A stretch of 10,756 nt of DNA from the NCBI GenBank assembly GCA_023429855.1, contig JAEZDB010000434.1, positions 1-10,756 on the forward strand. Direction: 5' to 3'. Below the pieces are notes generated by a model. That model was not told where the DNA came from. It did not search any database and saw nothing but the letters and a program-made list of their open reading frames with translations. Each line of letters begins with the position of its first letter. Within the stretch, counting starts at the first letter, position 1. The stretch is from Actinomycetes bacterium (GTDB lineage Bacteria > Actinomycetota > Thermoleophilia > Solirubrobacterales > Solirubrobacteraceae). Position numbers and translations under genes: made by a program. Positions 1 through 5,754 of the stretch are shown here, in pieces.

Positions 1-31
1 GCGCGCCCCCCCCCCCTGGGCAGCCCGTGAC

Positions 32-1852
32 CTAGAAGGTCGCGCCCTTCGGCGTGAGGTTCAGCGCGATGGTGTTGCCACCGCCGGCCGTCAGCGGCGA
101 GACGAGGCCGTTGAGGGCGCCGCAGCCGTTGAGGTCGCTGATCTTGTAGCTGCCCGCCAGCGGGCCGCCGGTGAGCGGCAGGAACTCAGCCTGCGTCGAC
201 TGCAGGTTGATGTCGGACAGGTTCTTCGTCTGGCAGTTGTTGCCGCCAGCCAGCGGAATCGCACCGAAGAGCTTGATCTCCTTGACCTTGATCCGGACCT
301 TCGAGTTCGTCTTCAGGACGCCGTCGACCAGCGAACCGGTCGTCTTGCCCGACGGTGCAAAGCCGACCTTGGCGGTGACCGGCAGGAAGCCCGCGGCCAC
401 CAGGCGGCCCGACGTGTCGTTGAGGATCAGGTCGGCGCTCACCGCGCCGGTGGCGAGCGTGAGCTGCGCCTTGATCTGGCCGCGCAGCTGCAGCGTGCCC
501 TTCGTCAGCGTCTTGAGCGTGGTCGAGCCCGCCAGGTCGTAGTCGTAGGAGATCGGGGTCACGATCACGCTCGGGTCGGTCGTCACGTTGACCACGAGCG
601 GTGCACGCGAGTAGCTGACCGTTGCGGCCACCGAGCGGATCTCGAACGCGTACGCCGTCGACGGCGTCAGCCCCGTCACCAGCAAGGTGTTCTGCGTCCC
701 GGGCACGGTGACCGTCTTCGTGCCGTAGGTAATCGAGTACGAGGTCAGGTTCTCGGTCGGGCAGAGCCCTTCCTCGCCGGGCTGCCAGCGCAGTGTCACC
801 GTCGTTGCGCCGATGTCGGCATTGCCCAGCGGCAGAGCAACCGGCGTCGGCGGCGGCTTCAGATCGTCGGTGCAAACCACGCCGGCGGTCCTCACGCTGA
901 TCGTGAGCGGCTGGGAAGCGAAGCCCGACTCGTCGAGTGCCACGACCTGGAAGCTGTAGCCGGTGTTCGGCTGCAAGCCCTCGACAAGGGTGTCGGTCTG
1001 CGTGGCCGGAACCTCGACGGTCTTGCCGGCCCCCGTGACCCGGAACTTCGCCGTCGACGTGCCGCAGCGCGGTACCTCGGGCTTACCCCAGCGCAGGCGC
1101 ACCGACGTGGGTCCGACATCGCCGGACTGGAACGGCACCGCCGTCGGCGTCTCCGGCGGCAGGATCACCGGCAGGCACGCGAGCGGCGCCACATCGATTT
1201 TCGCGAGGTTGACGGCGTCGACTTTCGGCTCGAAGCGGCATGGGATGTCGGCCGTGGCGGGGTCGCCGTCGGAGTCGATGAACGGCTCGCGGTCGATGCC
1301 TGTCGGAGGAGTACCGACCGAGCCCGGCGCCTCTCCGTCGATGGAGAAGGTCAGGTTGGGAATGAAGCTGACGACGTCGAGCGAGGTTTCACCCTGCTCG
1401 TCAAAGCTGAGCGACGGCAGCGTGCCGGTGCCGGCGACATCGAACGGCAGGTAGCCCGTCGAGCTGTTGGCAGGCACGGTCACGGGACTGATCGGCACTT
1501 GGACGGGCACGGTCTGGCTGAACCCGCTCGGGTTCTTGACCGCGAGCCGCAGGTTGATCACGCCCGAGAGGCTGAAACCGGGCGAGAGCCCCTGGCCTTG
1601 GCCGCGCGTGTCGGGGAAGGCGAGATTGACGTCGAGGGGGATGGCGCCCGTGGGCACGCCTTCAGGGATCTCCGTTGGCAGCGCACCAGAGACCGACAGC
1701 GTCGCCGGCACGGTGCCCGTCAGCGGGAACTTGCACTTGGCCGCGTTCGAGAGACTTGCGGCGCTTGCCGGGCCGGCAGCCACGCCGGCCGCGGCCCCGA
1801 CGAGCGCGCAGGCGAGCGCACCTCGGCGCAGCGATTGAAACAGACGGGACAA
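32..1852 (-). CDS. Secreted protein with two fibronectin type III domains between actinobacterial-type end domains
   Basis: A 606-residue exported protein of unknown function. I chose a TTG start at 1852 because GGAGG (1859-1863) sits 6 nt before it and the reading then opens directly with a signal peptide: basic MSRLFQSLRRG, a hydrophobic Ala/Gly/Val stretch, and an ASA cleavage site near residue 31. An in-frame ATG at 1978 would add 42 unlikely hydrophilic residues. Domains in order: a Thr/Pro/Gly-rich beta domain at about 40-228, resembling the DUF6801-type secreted domain; FN3 at about 234-322; FN3 at about 335-425, both with the N-T-x-Y-x-F type core; and a beta-rich domain at about 435-606 with paired cysteines (about 540 and 577) and a Gly-rich end. 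No LPXTG motif, lipobox or second membrane helix is visible, so it is probably released or held in the envelope non-covalently. No enzyme motif is seen. An adhesive or structural surface role is inferred from the FN3 domains only. Confidence 0.85.
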   Translation of the reverse strand: MSRLFQSLRRGALACALVGAAAGVAAGPASAASLSNAAKCKFPLTGTVPATLSVSGALPTEIPEGVPTGAIPLDVNLAFPDTRGQGQGLSPGFSLSGVINLRLAVKNPSGFSQTVPVQVPISPVTVPANSSTGYLPFDVAGTGTLPSLSFDEQGETSLDVVSFIPNLTFSIDGEAPGSVGTPPTGIDREPFIDSDGDPATADIPCRFEPKVDAVNLAKIDVAPLACLPVILPPETPTAVPFQSGDVGPTSVRLRWGKPEVPRCGTSTAKFRVTGAGKTVEVPATQTDTLVEGLQPNTGYSFQVVALDESGFASQPLTISVRTAGVVCTDDLKPPPTPVALPLGNADIGATTVTLRWQPGEEGLCPTENLTSYSITYGTKTVTVPGTQNTLLVTGLTPSTAYAFEIRSVAATVSYSRAPLVVNVTTDPSVIVTPISYDYDLAGSTTLKTLTKGTLQLRGQIKAQLTLATGAVSADLILNDTSGRLVAAGFLPVTAKVGFAPSGKTTGSLVDGVLKTNSKVRIKVKEIKLFGAIPLAGGNNCQTKNLSDINLQSTQAEFLPLTGGPLAGSYKISDLNGCGALNGLVSPLTAGGGNTIALNLTPKGATF

Positions 1853-1858
1853 CGGAGA

Positions 1859-1863
1859 CCTCC
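1859..1863 (-). promoter_or_regulatory. Shine-Dalgarno that sets the TTG start of the secreted protein
   Basis: The minus strand reads GGAGG, then 6 nt, then TTG (1852-1850). This is the only good ribosome binding site near the start of the signal peptide, and it decides the start. Confidence 0.7.
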
Positions 1864-1927
1864 AGCTATGGGACGAGCTAGCTCGGCGGGACTGAGCGAG
1901 GCGGGTCGTCCGTGACTCGCACCACAG

Positions 1928-1958
1928 ACCGTAGCGCATCTGATGACAGCTGTGTGAA
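1928..1958 (-). promoter_or_regulatory. Possible promoter of the secreted protein gene
   Basis: On the minus strand TTCACA (1958-1953) lies 19 nt before TACGGT (1933-1928), which fits the actinobacterial TANNNT -10 pattern. Transcription would begin near 1921 and give a leader of about 70 nt before the TTG start. The spacer is longer than ideal, so this is tentative. Confidence 0.3.
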
Positions 1959-2051
1959 TATCGCCGACTTTTTGACACTGACAGCCGCGTCGCCCGTTCG
2001 CGGGACGCCTGGCGCGCCCAACCCGGTCAGATATGCAGACTCGCCCTGCAA

Positions 2052-2070
2052 CCCTGAGCAGGGCTCAGGG
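2052..2070. repeat. Perfect 8-bp inverted repeat in the divergent intergenic region
   Basis: CCCTGAGC (2052-2059), spacer AGG, GCTCAGGG (2063-2070). It lies between the two divergent promoters, just upstream of the proposed P450 -35 element. No T-run follows on either strand, so a protein-binding site is at least as likely as a terminator. The rest of 1979-2080 shows no gene. Confidence 0.6.
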
Positions 2071-2080
2071 CTACCAAGAC

Positions 2081-2109
2081 TTGCATACCGATGAGTATCC
2101 GGATACCGT
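2081..2109 (+). promoter_or_regulatory. Probable P450-tetR promoter with overlapping operator
   Basis: TTGCAT (2081-2086), a 17-bp spacer, and TACCGT (2104-2109, TANNNT type) form a plausible promoter with transcription starting near 2116. A perfect 12-bp palindrome, GTATCCGGATAC (2095-2106), fills the spacer and enters the -10. A repressor bound there would block polymerase. The candidate binder is the TetR protein encoded downstream. The promoter and operator roles are inferred; the palindrome itself is read directly. Confidence 0.5.
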
Positions 2110-2118
2110 TGAGTACGC
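2083..2118. repeat. Two imperfect 18-bp tandem repeats at the P450 promoter
   Basis: Unit 1 (2083-2100) and unit 2 (2101-2118) match at 14 of 18 positions, sharing ATACCG and TGAGTA. The palindrome spans their junction. This could let a regulator dimer bind in more than one register. Confidence 0.6.
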
Positions 2119-2153
2119 GACTCGTTTCGGTCGCCTACCCCCTGGGAGACGCC

Positions 2154-3506
2154 TTGCCCGCCACCGCCGCCAACACCACTGTCCCTGGACCGCGCACGCC
2201 GCGCGGCGTCCAAGCGCTCGGGTTCTTCACGCGCTCGCTGCCGTACTTCGCCAAGCAGCACGCGCGCTATGGCGACGTGTTCCGCGTCCACATCGCCGAT
2301 GAGAAGCCGTGGGTCGTCGTGGCGACGCCCGAGCTCGTCAAACAGGTCTTTACCGGTTCGCCCGACGTATTCCACGCCGGCAGCGCCAACAGCATCCTCC
2401 TGCCGCTCCTCGGCGACAGCTCGGTCCTGCTGCTCGACGGCAAGGACCACATGCGCCAGCGCAAGCTCCTCCTCCCCGCGTTCCACGGCGAGCGGATGGC
2501 CCGCTACGGCGACATCATGCGCGAGGCCGCCGAACGCGAGGTCGAGACCTGGCCGGTCGGCGAAGAGCTGCAGCTCGCACCGCGCATGCAAGACGTGACC
2601 CTGGAGGTGATCATGCGCGCCGTCTTCGGCATGAAGGAAGGCGCCGAGCTCGACCACGTGCGGGCGCTGCTGCTCACCCTGCTCGACCGCGTGATGCAGC
2701 CGTCGACCTTCATCGCGCTTGCGGCGCTCGGCCCGCACAAGTACCGCGAGCTGAGCCACGTGAAGAAGATGCTCGCACCGGCCGACGAGGCCCTCTTCGC
2801 CGAGTTCGCCCGCCGCCGCGAAGCGGGCGACCTCGCCGACCGCGAAGACATCCTCTCGCTGCTGATGCTCGCGCGAGACGAAGAGGGCCAGCCGCTCACC
2901 GACCGCGAGCTGCGCGACGAGCTCCTCACGCTGCTCGTCGCCGGCCACGAGACGACGGCGACGTCGCTGAGCTGGGCGATCGAACGCCTCATCCGCCACC
3001 CCGACAAGCTGGCGCGCCTCCAAGCCGAGCTGGCGGAGGGCAAGGCGGAGTACCTGGAGGCCGTGATCCGCGAGACGCTCCGCCTGCGCCCCGTACTGCC
3101 GGTCGTGGTGCGCGACCTGCAGACCGACGTGGAACTCGGCGGCTTCCACCTCCCCGCCGGCACCAGGGTGGCCTGCAGCATCCAGCTGGTCCACACGAAC
3201 CCGGAGATCTACCCCGACCCGCACGCGTTCAAGCCCGAGCGGTTCCTGGACTCCAAGCCCGGCACCTACACGTGGATCCCGTTCGGCGGCGGCATCCGCC
3301 GCTGCCTCGGCGCGAGCTTCGCGCTCTACGAGATGAAGCAGGTCCTCCCCGCCGTGATCCAGCAGCTCGACCTGCAGCCCGTCAAACCGGCCGCCGAACG
3401 CACCGCCCGTCGGCTCATCACCCTGACCCCGGGCGACCGCACGCGGGTCCGGATCGCGGGCCGGCGCACCCCTGCTGCGGCACCCCTTGCCACCATGGCG
3501 GCATGA
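2154..3506 (+). CDS. Cytochrome P450
   Basis: A soluble-type cytochrome P450 of 450 residues, a haem-thiolate monooxygenase that needs electrons from a ferredoxin and reductase not encoded here. All family marks are present (numbered from the chosen start): HxxxR in helix C (H99/R103), the I-helix oxygen-activation motif AGHETT (263-268), ExxR (E307-R310), PERF (361-364), and the haem loop FGGGIRRCLG (377-386) with ligand Cys384. The linker before ExxR is short. No membrane anchor is seen. I prefer the TTG at 2154: GGGAG (2144-2148) lies 5 nt upstream and the product begins just before the usual P-G-P-R segment. An ATG at 2091 would add 21 residues but has no ribosome site and falls inside the proposed promoter. 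The gene overlaps tetR by 4 bp. The substrate cannot be told from sequence; the style recalls mycobacterial CYP135/CYP138-like enzymes, which is an impression only. Confidence 0.95.
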   Translation: MPATAANTTVPGPRTPRGVQALGFFTRSLPYFAKQHARYGDVFRVHIADEKPWVVVATPELVKQVFTGSPDVFHAGSANSILLPLLGDSSVLLLDGKDHMRQRKLLLPAFHGERMARYGDIMREAAEREVETWPVGEELQLAPRMQDVTLEVIMRAVFGMKEGAELDHVRALLLTLLDRVMQPSTFIALAALGPHKYRELSHVKKMLAPADEALFAEFARRREAGDLADREDILSLLMLARDEEGQPLTDRELRDELLTLLVAGHETTATSLSWAIERLIRHPDKLARLQAELAEGKAEYLEAVIRETLRLRPVLPVVVRDLQTDVELGGFHLPAGTRVACSIQLVHTNPEIYPDPHAFKPERFLDSKPGTYTWIPFGGGIRRCLGASFALYEMKQVLPAVIQQLDLQPVKPAAERTARRLITLTPGDRTRVRIAGRRTPAAAPLATMAA

Positions 3507-4153
3507 CCGCCCCGCCTCGACTCACGCGCAAGGAGCAGCAAGCCGCCACCCGCGACGCGCTGCTTGCGTCGGCCGTCCGCGTGTTCGCGGAGAAGGGCCT
3601 GCATGGCGCCTCGATCGACGACATCGCCGCCGACGCGGGCTTCACCAAGGGTGCCTTCTACGCGAACTTCAAGACGAAGGAGGCGCTGTTCCTGGACCTT
3701 CTCGACCTGCACTTTGCTGAGCGGCTTGCCGCCATCGAACGGCTCACCTCGAACCGCGATGCCATCACCGCGCAGGCCGAGCAGGTCGGGATCGACTTCC
3801 TCGCGACGCTGCGCGGCGATGAAGCCTGGTGCCGGCTCTTTCTGGAGTTCTCTTCGCACGCCGCACGGCACCCGGAGTTCCGCCGCGAACTGCTCGCCCG
3901 GACCGACGCGCTGCGTGCCGGGGTGACGGACATCTTCGAGCGGCGGCTCGCGGAGGCCGGGATCACACCCACGATCCCGCCCGACCTCGTCGCCCGGATG
4001 ACCTTCGCGATGGCCCACGGTGTCGCCATCGAACAGCTCCTCGACGACACGACCCCGAACGAGCTGTTCGGCACGATGCTGCGGACGTTCTTCATCGGCC
4101 TCGCCTCGGATGCGGGCGTCGTCGCGACGGCCTCGGAGCGTCGCCCCGCGTAG
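3503..4153 (+). CDS. TetR/AcrR family transcriptional regulator
   Basis: A 216-residue one-component repressor of the TetR family. The N-terminal helix-turn-helix covers about residues 15-60, with the typical pattern S-I-D-D-I-A then G-F-T-K-G-A-F-Y-A-N-F as turn and recognition helix. The remainder, mostly helical, is the usual ligand-binding and dimerisation part, whose ligand cannot be predicted. The start ATG overlaps the P450 stop (ATGA, 3503-3506) and has no Shine-Dalgarno of its own, so translation is probably coupled to the P450 gene. The two genes therefore form one operon, and the regulator most likely controls its own operon through the palindrome at 2095-2106, perhaps in response to a P450 substrate or product. 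That link is inferred from context. Confidence 0.92.
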   Translation: MTAPPRLTRKEQQAATRDALLASAVRVFAEKGLHGASIDDIAADAGFTKGAFYANFKTKEALFLDLLDLHFAERLAAIERLTSNRDAITAQAEQVGIDFLATLRGDEAWCRLFLEFSSHAARHPEFRRELLARTDALRAGVTDIFERRLAEAGITPTIPPDLVARMTFAMAHGVAIEQLLDDTTPNELFGTMLRTFFIGLASDAGVVATASERRPA

Positions 4154-4177
4154 CCAAGTCGTGACCGGGGTACGTTT

Positions 4178-4223
4178 CCCGGCCTCAGATCAATAGGCTC
4201 TGTCGTGGGTCGGGCAATTTTTT
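4178..4223 (+). terminator. Possible intrinsic terminator after tetR
   Basis: CCCGGCC (4178-4184) can pair with GGTCGGG (4208-4214) through seven pairs including one G-U, followed 3 nt later by six T (4218-4223), striking in such GC-rich DNA. The 23-nt loop is large, so the structure may be weak. The T-tract could instead belong to the leader of the cold-shock gene. Confidence 0.35.
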
Positions 4224-4234
4224 CCTTTACCTCT

Positions 4235-4244
4235 CCGCCGGCGG
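4235..4244. repeat. 10-bp palindrome in the cold-shock gene leader
   Basis: CCGCCGGCGG is perfectly self-complementary and lies between a pyrimidine-rich tract (4218-4235) and the ribosome site at 4274-4281. It may be a regulatory fold or chance in GC-rich DNA. Confidence 0.35.
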
Positions 4245-4273
4245 TAGTTCTCGCCACAGGAGTTGCCAGACCC

Positions 4274-4281
4274 GAAGGAGG
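4274..4281 (+). promoter_or_regulatory. Strong Shine-Dalgarno of the cold-shock gene
   Basis: GAAGGAGG is followed after 7 nt by ATG at 4289. This fixes the start and points to high expression. An upstream in-frame GTG at 4205 would add 28 residues absent from the family. Confidence 0.85.
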
Positions 4282-4288
4282 CCTACCC

Positions 4289-4489
4289 ATGGCTACAGGA
4301 ACCGTCAAGTGGTTCAGCGACGAAAAGGGCTACGGCTTCATCGCGCCCGACGATCAGGGCAAGGACCTCTTTGTGCACTATTCCGCACTTTCGGGCATCC
4401 GCGCGCTCAACGAAGGCGCCAAGGTCTCGTACGAGACCGAGGCCGGCCCCAAGGGCCCCTCGGCCACCCAGGTCCAGGTTCTCGACTGA
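4289..4489 (+). CDS. Cold-shock protein of the CspA family
   Basis: A 66-residue single cold-shock domain, the usual family length. Such proteins bind single-stranded RNA and DNA in the cytoplasm and melt RNA structure, either on cold shock or constitutively. The domain fills the protein: the start MATGTVKWFS, RNP1 as K-G-Y-G-F-I (13-18), RNP2 as L-F-V-H (27-30), and a C-terminal strand ending V-Q-V-L-D. The start is set by a strong ribosome site. The 135 bp before it (4154-4288) hold no gene but include a T-tract and a palindrome, consistent with the long structured leaders known for some csp mRNAs. A TAGGCT at 4194-4199 could be its -10, without a convincing -35. It is a single-gene unit, convergent with the aminotransferase. 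Confidence 0.95.
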   Translation: MATGTVKWFSDEKGYGFIAPDDQGKDLFVHYSALSGIRALNEGAKVSYETEAGPKGPSATQVQVLD

Positions 4490-4508
4490 TACCCGCTTCC
4501 GCACGCCC

Positions 4509-4535
4509 GGCGGCCTGACTTCGGTCAGCGCCGCC
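4509..4535. terminator. Bidirectional hairpin with cUUCGg tetraloop between convergent genes
   Basis: GGCGGC-CTGAC, loop TTCG, GTCAG, one bulged C, then GCCGCC: 11 base pairs capped by the unusually stable C(UUCG)G loop. It lies just after the cold-shock gene and overlaps the aminotransferase stop (4525-4527). No T-run follows on either side, so it may act as a T-less terminator or a 3' end stabiliser for both messages. Confidence 0.6.
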
Positions 4536-5703
4536 AGGCTGCGAGCCTCTCGAGCCCTTGCTCGATGACGGCTCGGTCCGCTGCAAACGACAGGCGGGCC
4601 CACCCCACGCCGCCAGGGGCATCGAAGTCCGTGCCAGGCGTCAGCGCCACGCCCGTCTCGTCGAGCAGGCGCTTGCACCACGCGACGGAGTCCGGAGCGC
4701 CGCTGGCCGCGATCTGCTCGGCCACGTCGGCGTACACATAGAACGCGCCGTCTGCCGGGGCCGTCTCGCCCCAGCCGAGCGCCGGGAGCTGCCCCAGCAC
4801 GAGCGTGCGGTGCTCGCGATAGCTGGCTACCGCCGCTTCGGCCTCTGCGTACGAGGCAGGCGTGAACGCCGCGACCGCTGCATGCTGCGCGAGCGCGGGC
4901 GGGCAGAGCGCGAGGTTCCCCGCGAGCGCGTCGACTGGCGCAACGAGGTCTTCGGGCAGCAGCGCCCAGCCCAGCCGCCAGCCGGTCATGCCCCAGTACT
5001 TGGAGAACGACGAGACGACGATCGGCGAAGCACCGTGCTCCCAGGCGCTCGTCGCCGACTGCTCGCCGTAGGTGATCCCGTGGTAGATCTCGTCGCTGAC
5101 CAGGCGGGCGCCCCTGGCATCGCACCAGGCCACGAGCGCCGCCATCTCGTCGCGGTCGACCATCGTGCCCGTCGGGTTCGCAGGTGAGGCGAGGATCACG
5201 CCGGCCAGCGGGCCTCCCGCGTCCACCGCGGACTCCAGCAGCTCGGGAGTCGGCTGGTAGCGCGTGTCGGCGCCGCAGGGGATGTCGACGACGTCGCAAC
5301 CGAGTGAGGCCAGGATGTTGCGGTAGGCCGGGTAGCCCGGCCGCGCGAGCGCGACGCGGTCGCCGGGCTCGAACGCCGCCAAGAACGCCAGGACGAACGC
5401 GCCGGAGGACCCCGTCGTGATCGCGATCTGCGCCGGATCCACGCTGAGGCCGTACCAGCGCTCGTAGTGGCGTGCGAGCGACTGCCGCAGGGCCGGGACG
5501 CCGAGGGCCGCGGTGTAGCCGAGCGACGCACCCGACCGCAGCAGCTCCGCCGCGAGTTCACGTACGTCGGCGGGAGCACCGCCGCCCGGCTCTCCAGCGC
5601 AGAGCGAGTACACGGGCAGGCCAGCGTCGCGGCGCTCGCCGACCGCGGCGAGCACCTCCATCACGGCAAACGGGGGAACGGCCGACCGCCGCGAGACCTT
5701 CAC
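4525..5703 (-). CDS. PLP-dependent aminotransferase, class I/II
   Basis: A 392-residue fold type I pyridoxal-phosphate enzyme of the aspartate aminotransferase superfamily, moving an amino group between an amino acid and a 2-oxo acid in the cytoplasm. Visible marks: the N-terminal P-P-F-x-V-M-E-V; G-Y-T-A-A-L-G at 62-68; A-N-P-T-G (175-179) with Asn176; S-D-E-I-Y (203-207), with Asp204 for the PLP ring nitrogen and Tyr207; S-F-S-K (232-235) with Lys235 as Schiff-base lysine; Arg243 for PLP phosphate; and Arg370 in A-R-L-S-F for the substrate carboxylate. Nothing essential is missing. The start is GTG at 5703. It lacks a Shine-Dalgarno but has a TACGAT 6 nt upstream, suggesting a leaderless message. 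The DUF2252 gene ends 51 bp upstream on the same strand, so read-through is also possible. Substrate choice (aspartate, alanine, aromatic or other) cannot be decided. Confidence 0.93.
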   Translation of the reverse strand: MKVSRRSAVPPFAVMEVLAAVGERRDAGLPVYSLCAGEPGGGAPADVRELAAELLRSGASLGYTAALGVPALRQSLARHYERWYGLSVDPAQIAITTGSSGAFVLAFLAAFEPGDRVALARPGYPAYRNILASLGCDVVDIPCGADTRYQPTPELLESAVDAGGPLAGVILASPANPTGTMVDRDEMAALVAWCDARGARLVSDEIYHGITYGEQSATSAWEHGASPIVVSSFSKYWGMTGWRLGWALLPEDLVAPVDALAGNLALCPPALAQHAAVAAFTPASYAEAEAAVASYREHRTLVLGQLPALGWGETAPADGAFYVYADVAEQIAASGAPDSVAWCKRLLDETGVALTPGTDFDAPGGVGWARLSFAADRAVIEQGLERLAAWRR

Positions 5704-5709
5704 CGCACC

Positions 5710-5715
5710 ATCGTA
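5710..5715 (-). promoter_or_regulatory. Candidate -10 element for a leaderless aminotransferase message
   Basis: The minus strand reads TACGAT, then 6 nt, then GTG (5703). With the usual distance from -10 to transcription start, the message would begin at or next to the start codon. No good -35 is visible. Confidence 0.4.
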
Positions 5716-5727
5716 CGTCGCTTGGCT

Positions 5728-5747
5728 GCCGCGCCTTGGCTCGCGGC
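5728..5747. repeat. Hairpin in the gap between DUF2252 and the aminotransferase
   Basis: GCCGCG (5728-5733) and CGCGGC (5742-5747) are inverted around an 8-nt loop. A 7-bp direct repeat, CTTGGCT, also occurs at 5721-5727 and 5735-5741. It may end or attenuate the DUF2252 message. There is no T-run. Confidence 0.4.
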
Positions 5748-5754
5748 TGCCGGC

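Noticed and set aside
6..16. Run of 11 C at the window start
   Set aside because: It lies just past the stop of the secreted protein gene. It may be a sequencing or assembly edge effect or a natural homopolymer, and no function can be argued.
1946..1953. 8-bp palindrome ACAGCTGT upstream of the secreted protein gene
   Set aside because: Short palindromes around CAGCTG arise often by chance. Nothing else supports a site beyond its closeness to a weak promoter call.
1878..3224. 448-codon open frame on the minus strand opposite the P450
   Set aside because: Its product is low-complexity and matches no family, while the opposite strand carries every P450 motif. Long antisense frames are usual in GC-rich genes.
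2309..3502. In-frame upstream extension of the TetR reading frame through the P450 gene
   Set aside because: The extension is Arg/Pro/Ala-rich out-of-frame translation of the P450. The TetR domain begins cleanly at ATG 3503.
4205..4288. GTG start that would extend the cold-shock protein by 28 residues
   Set aside because: The extension is unlike the family, and GAAGGAGG marks the ATG at 4289.
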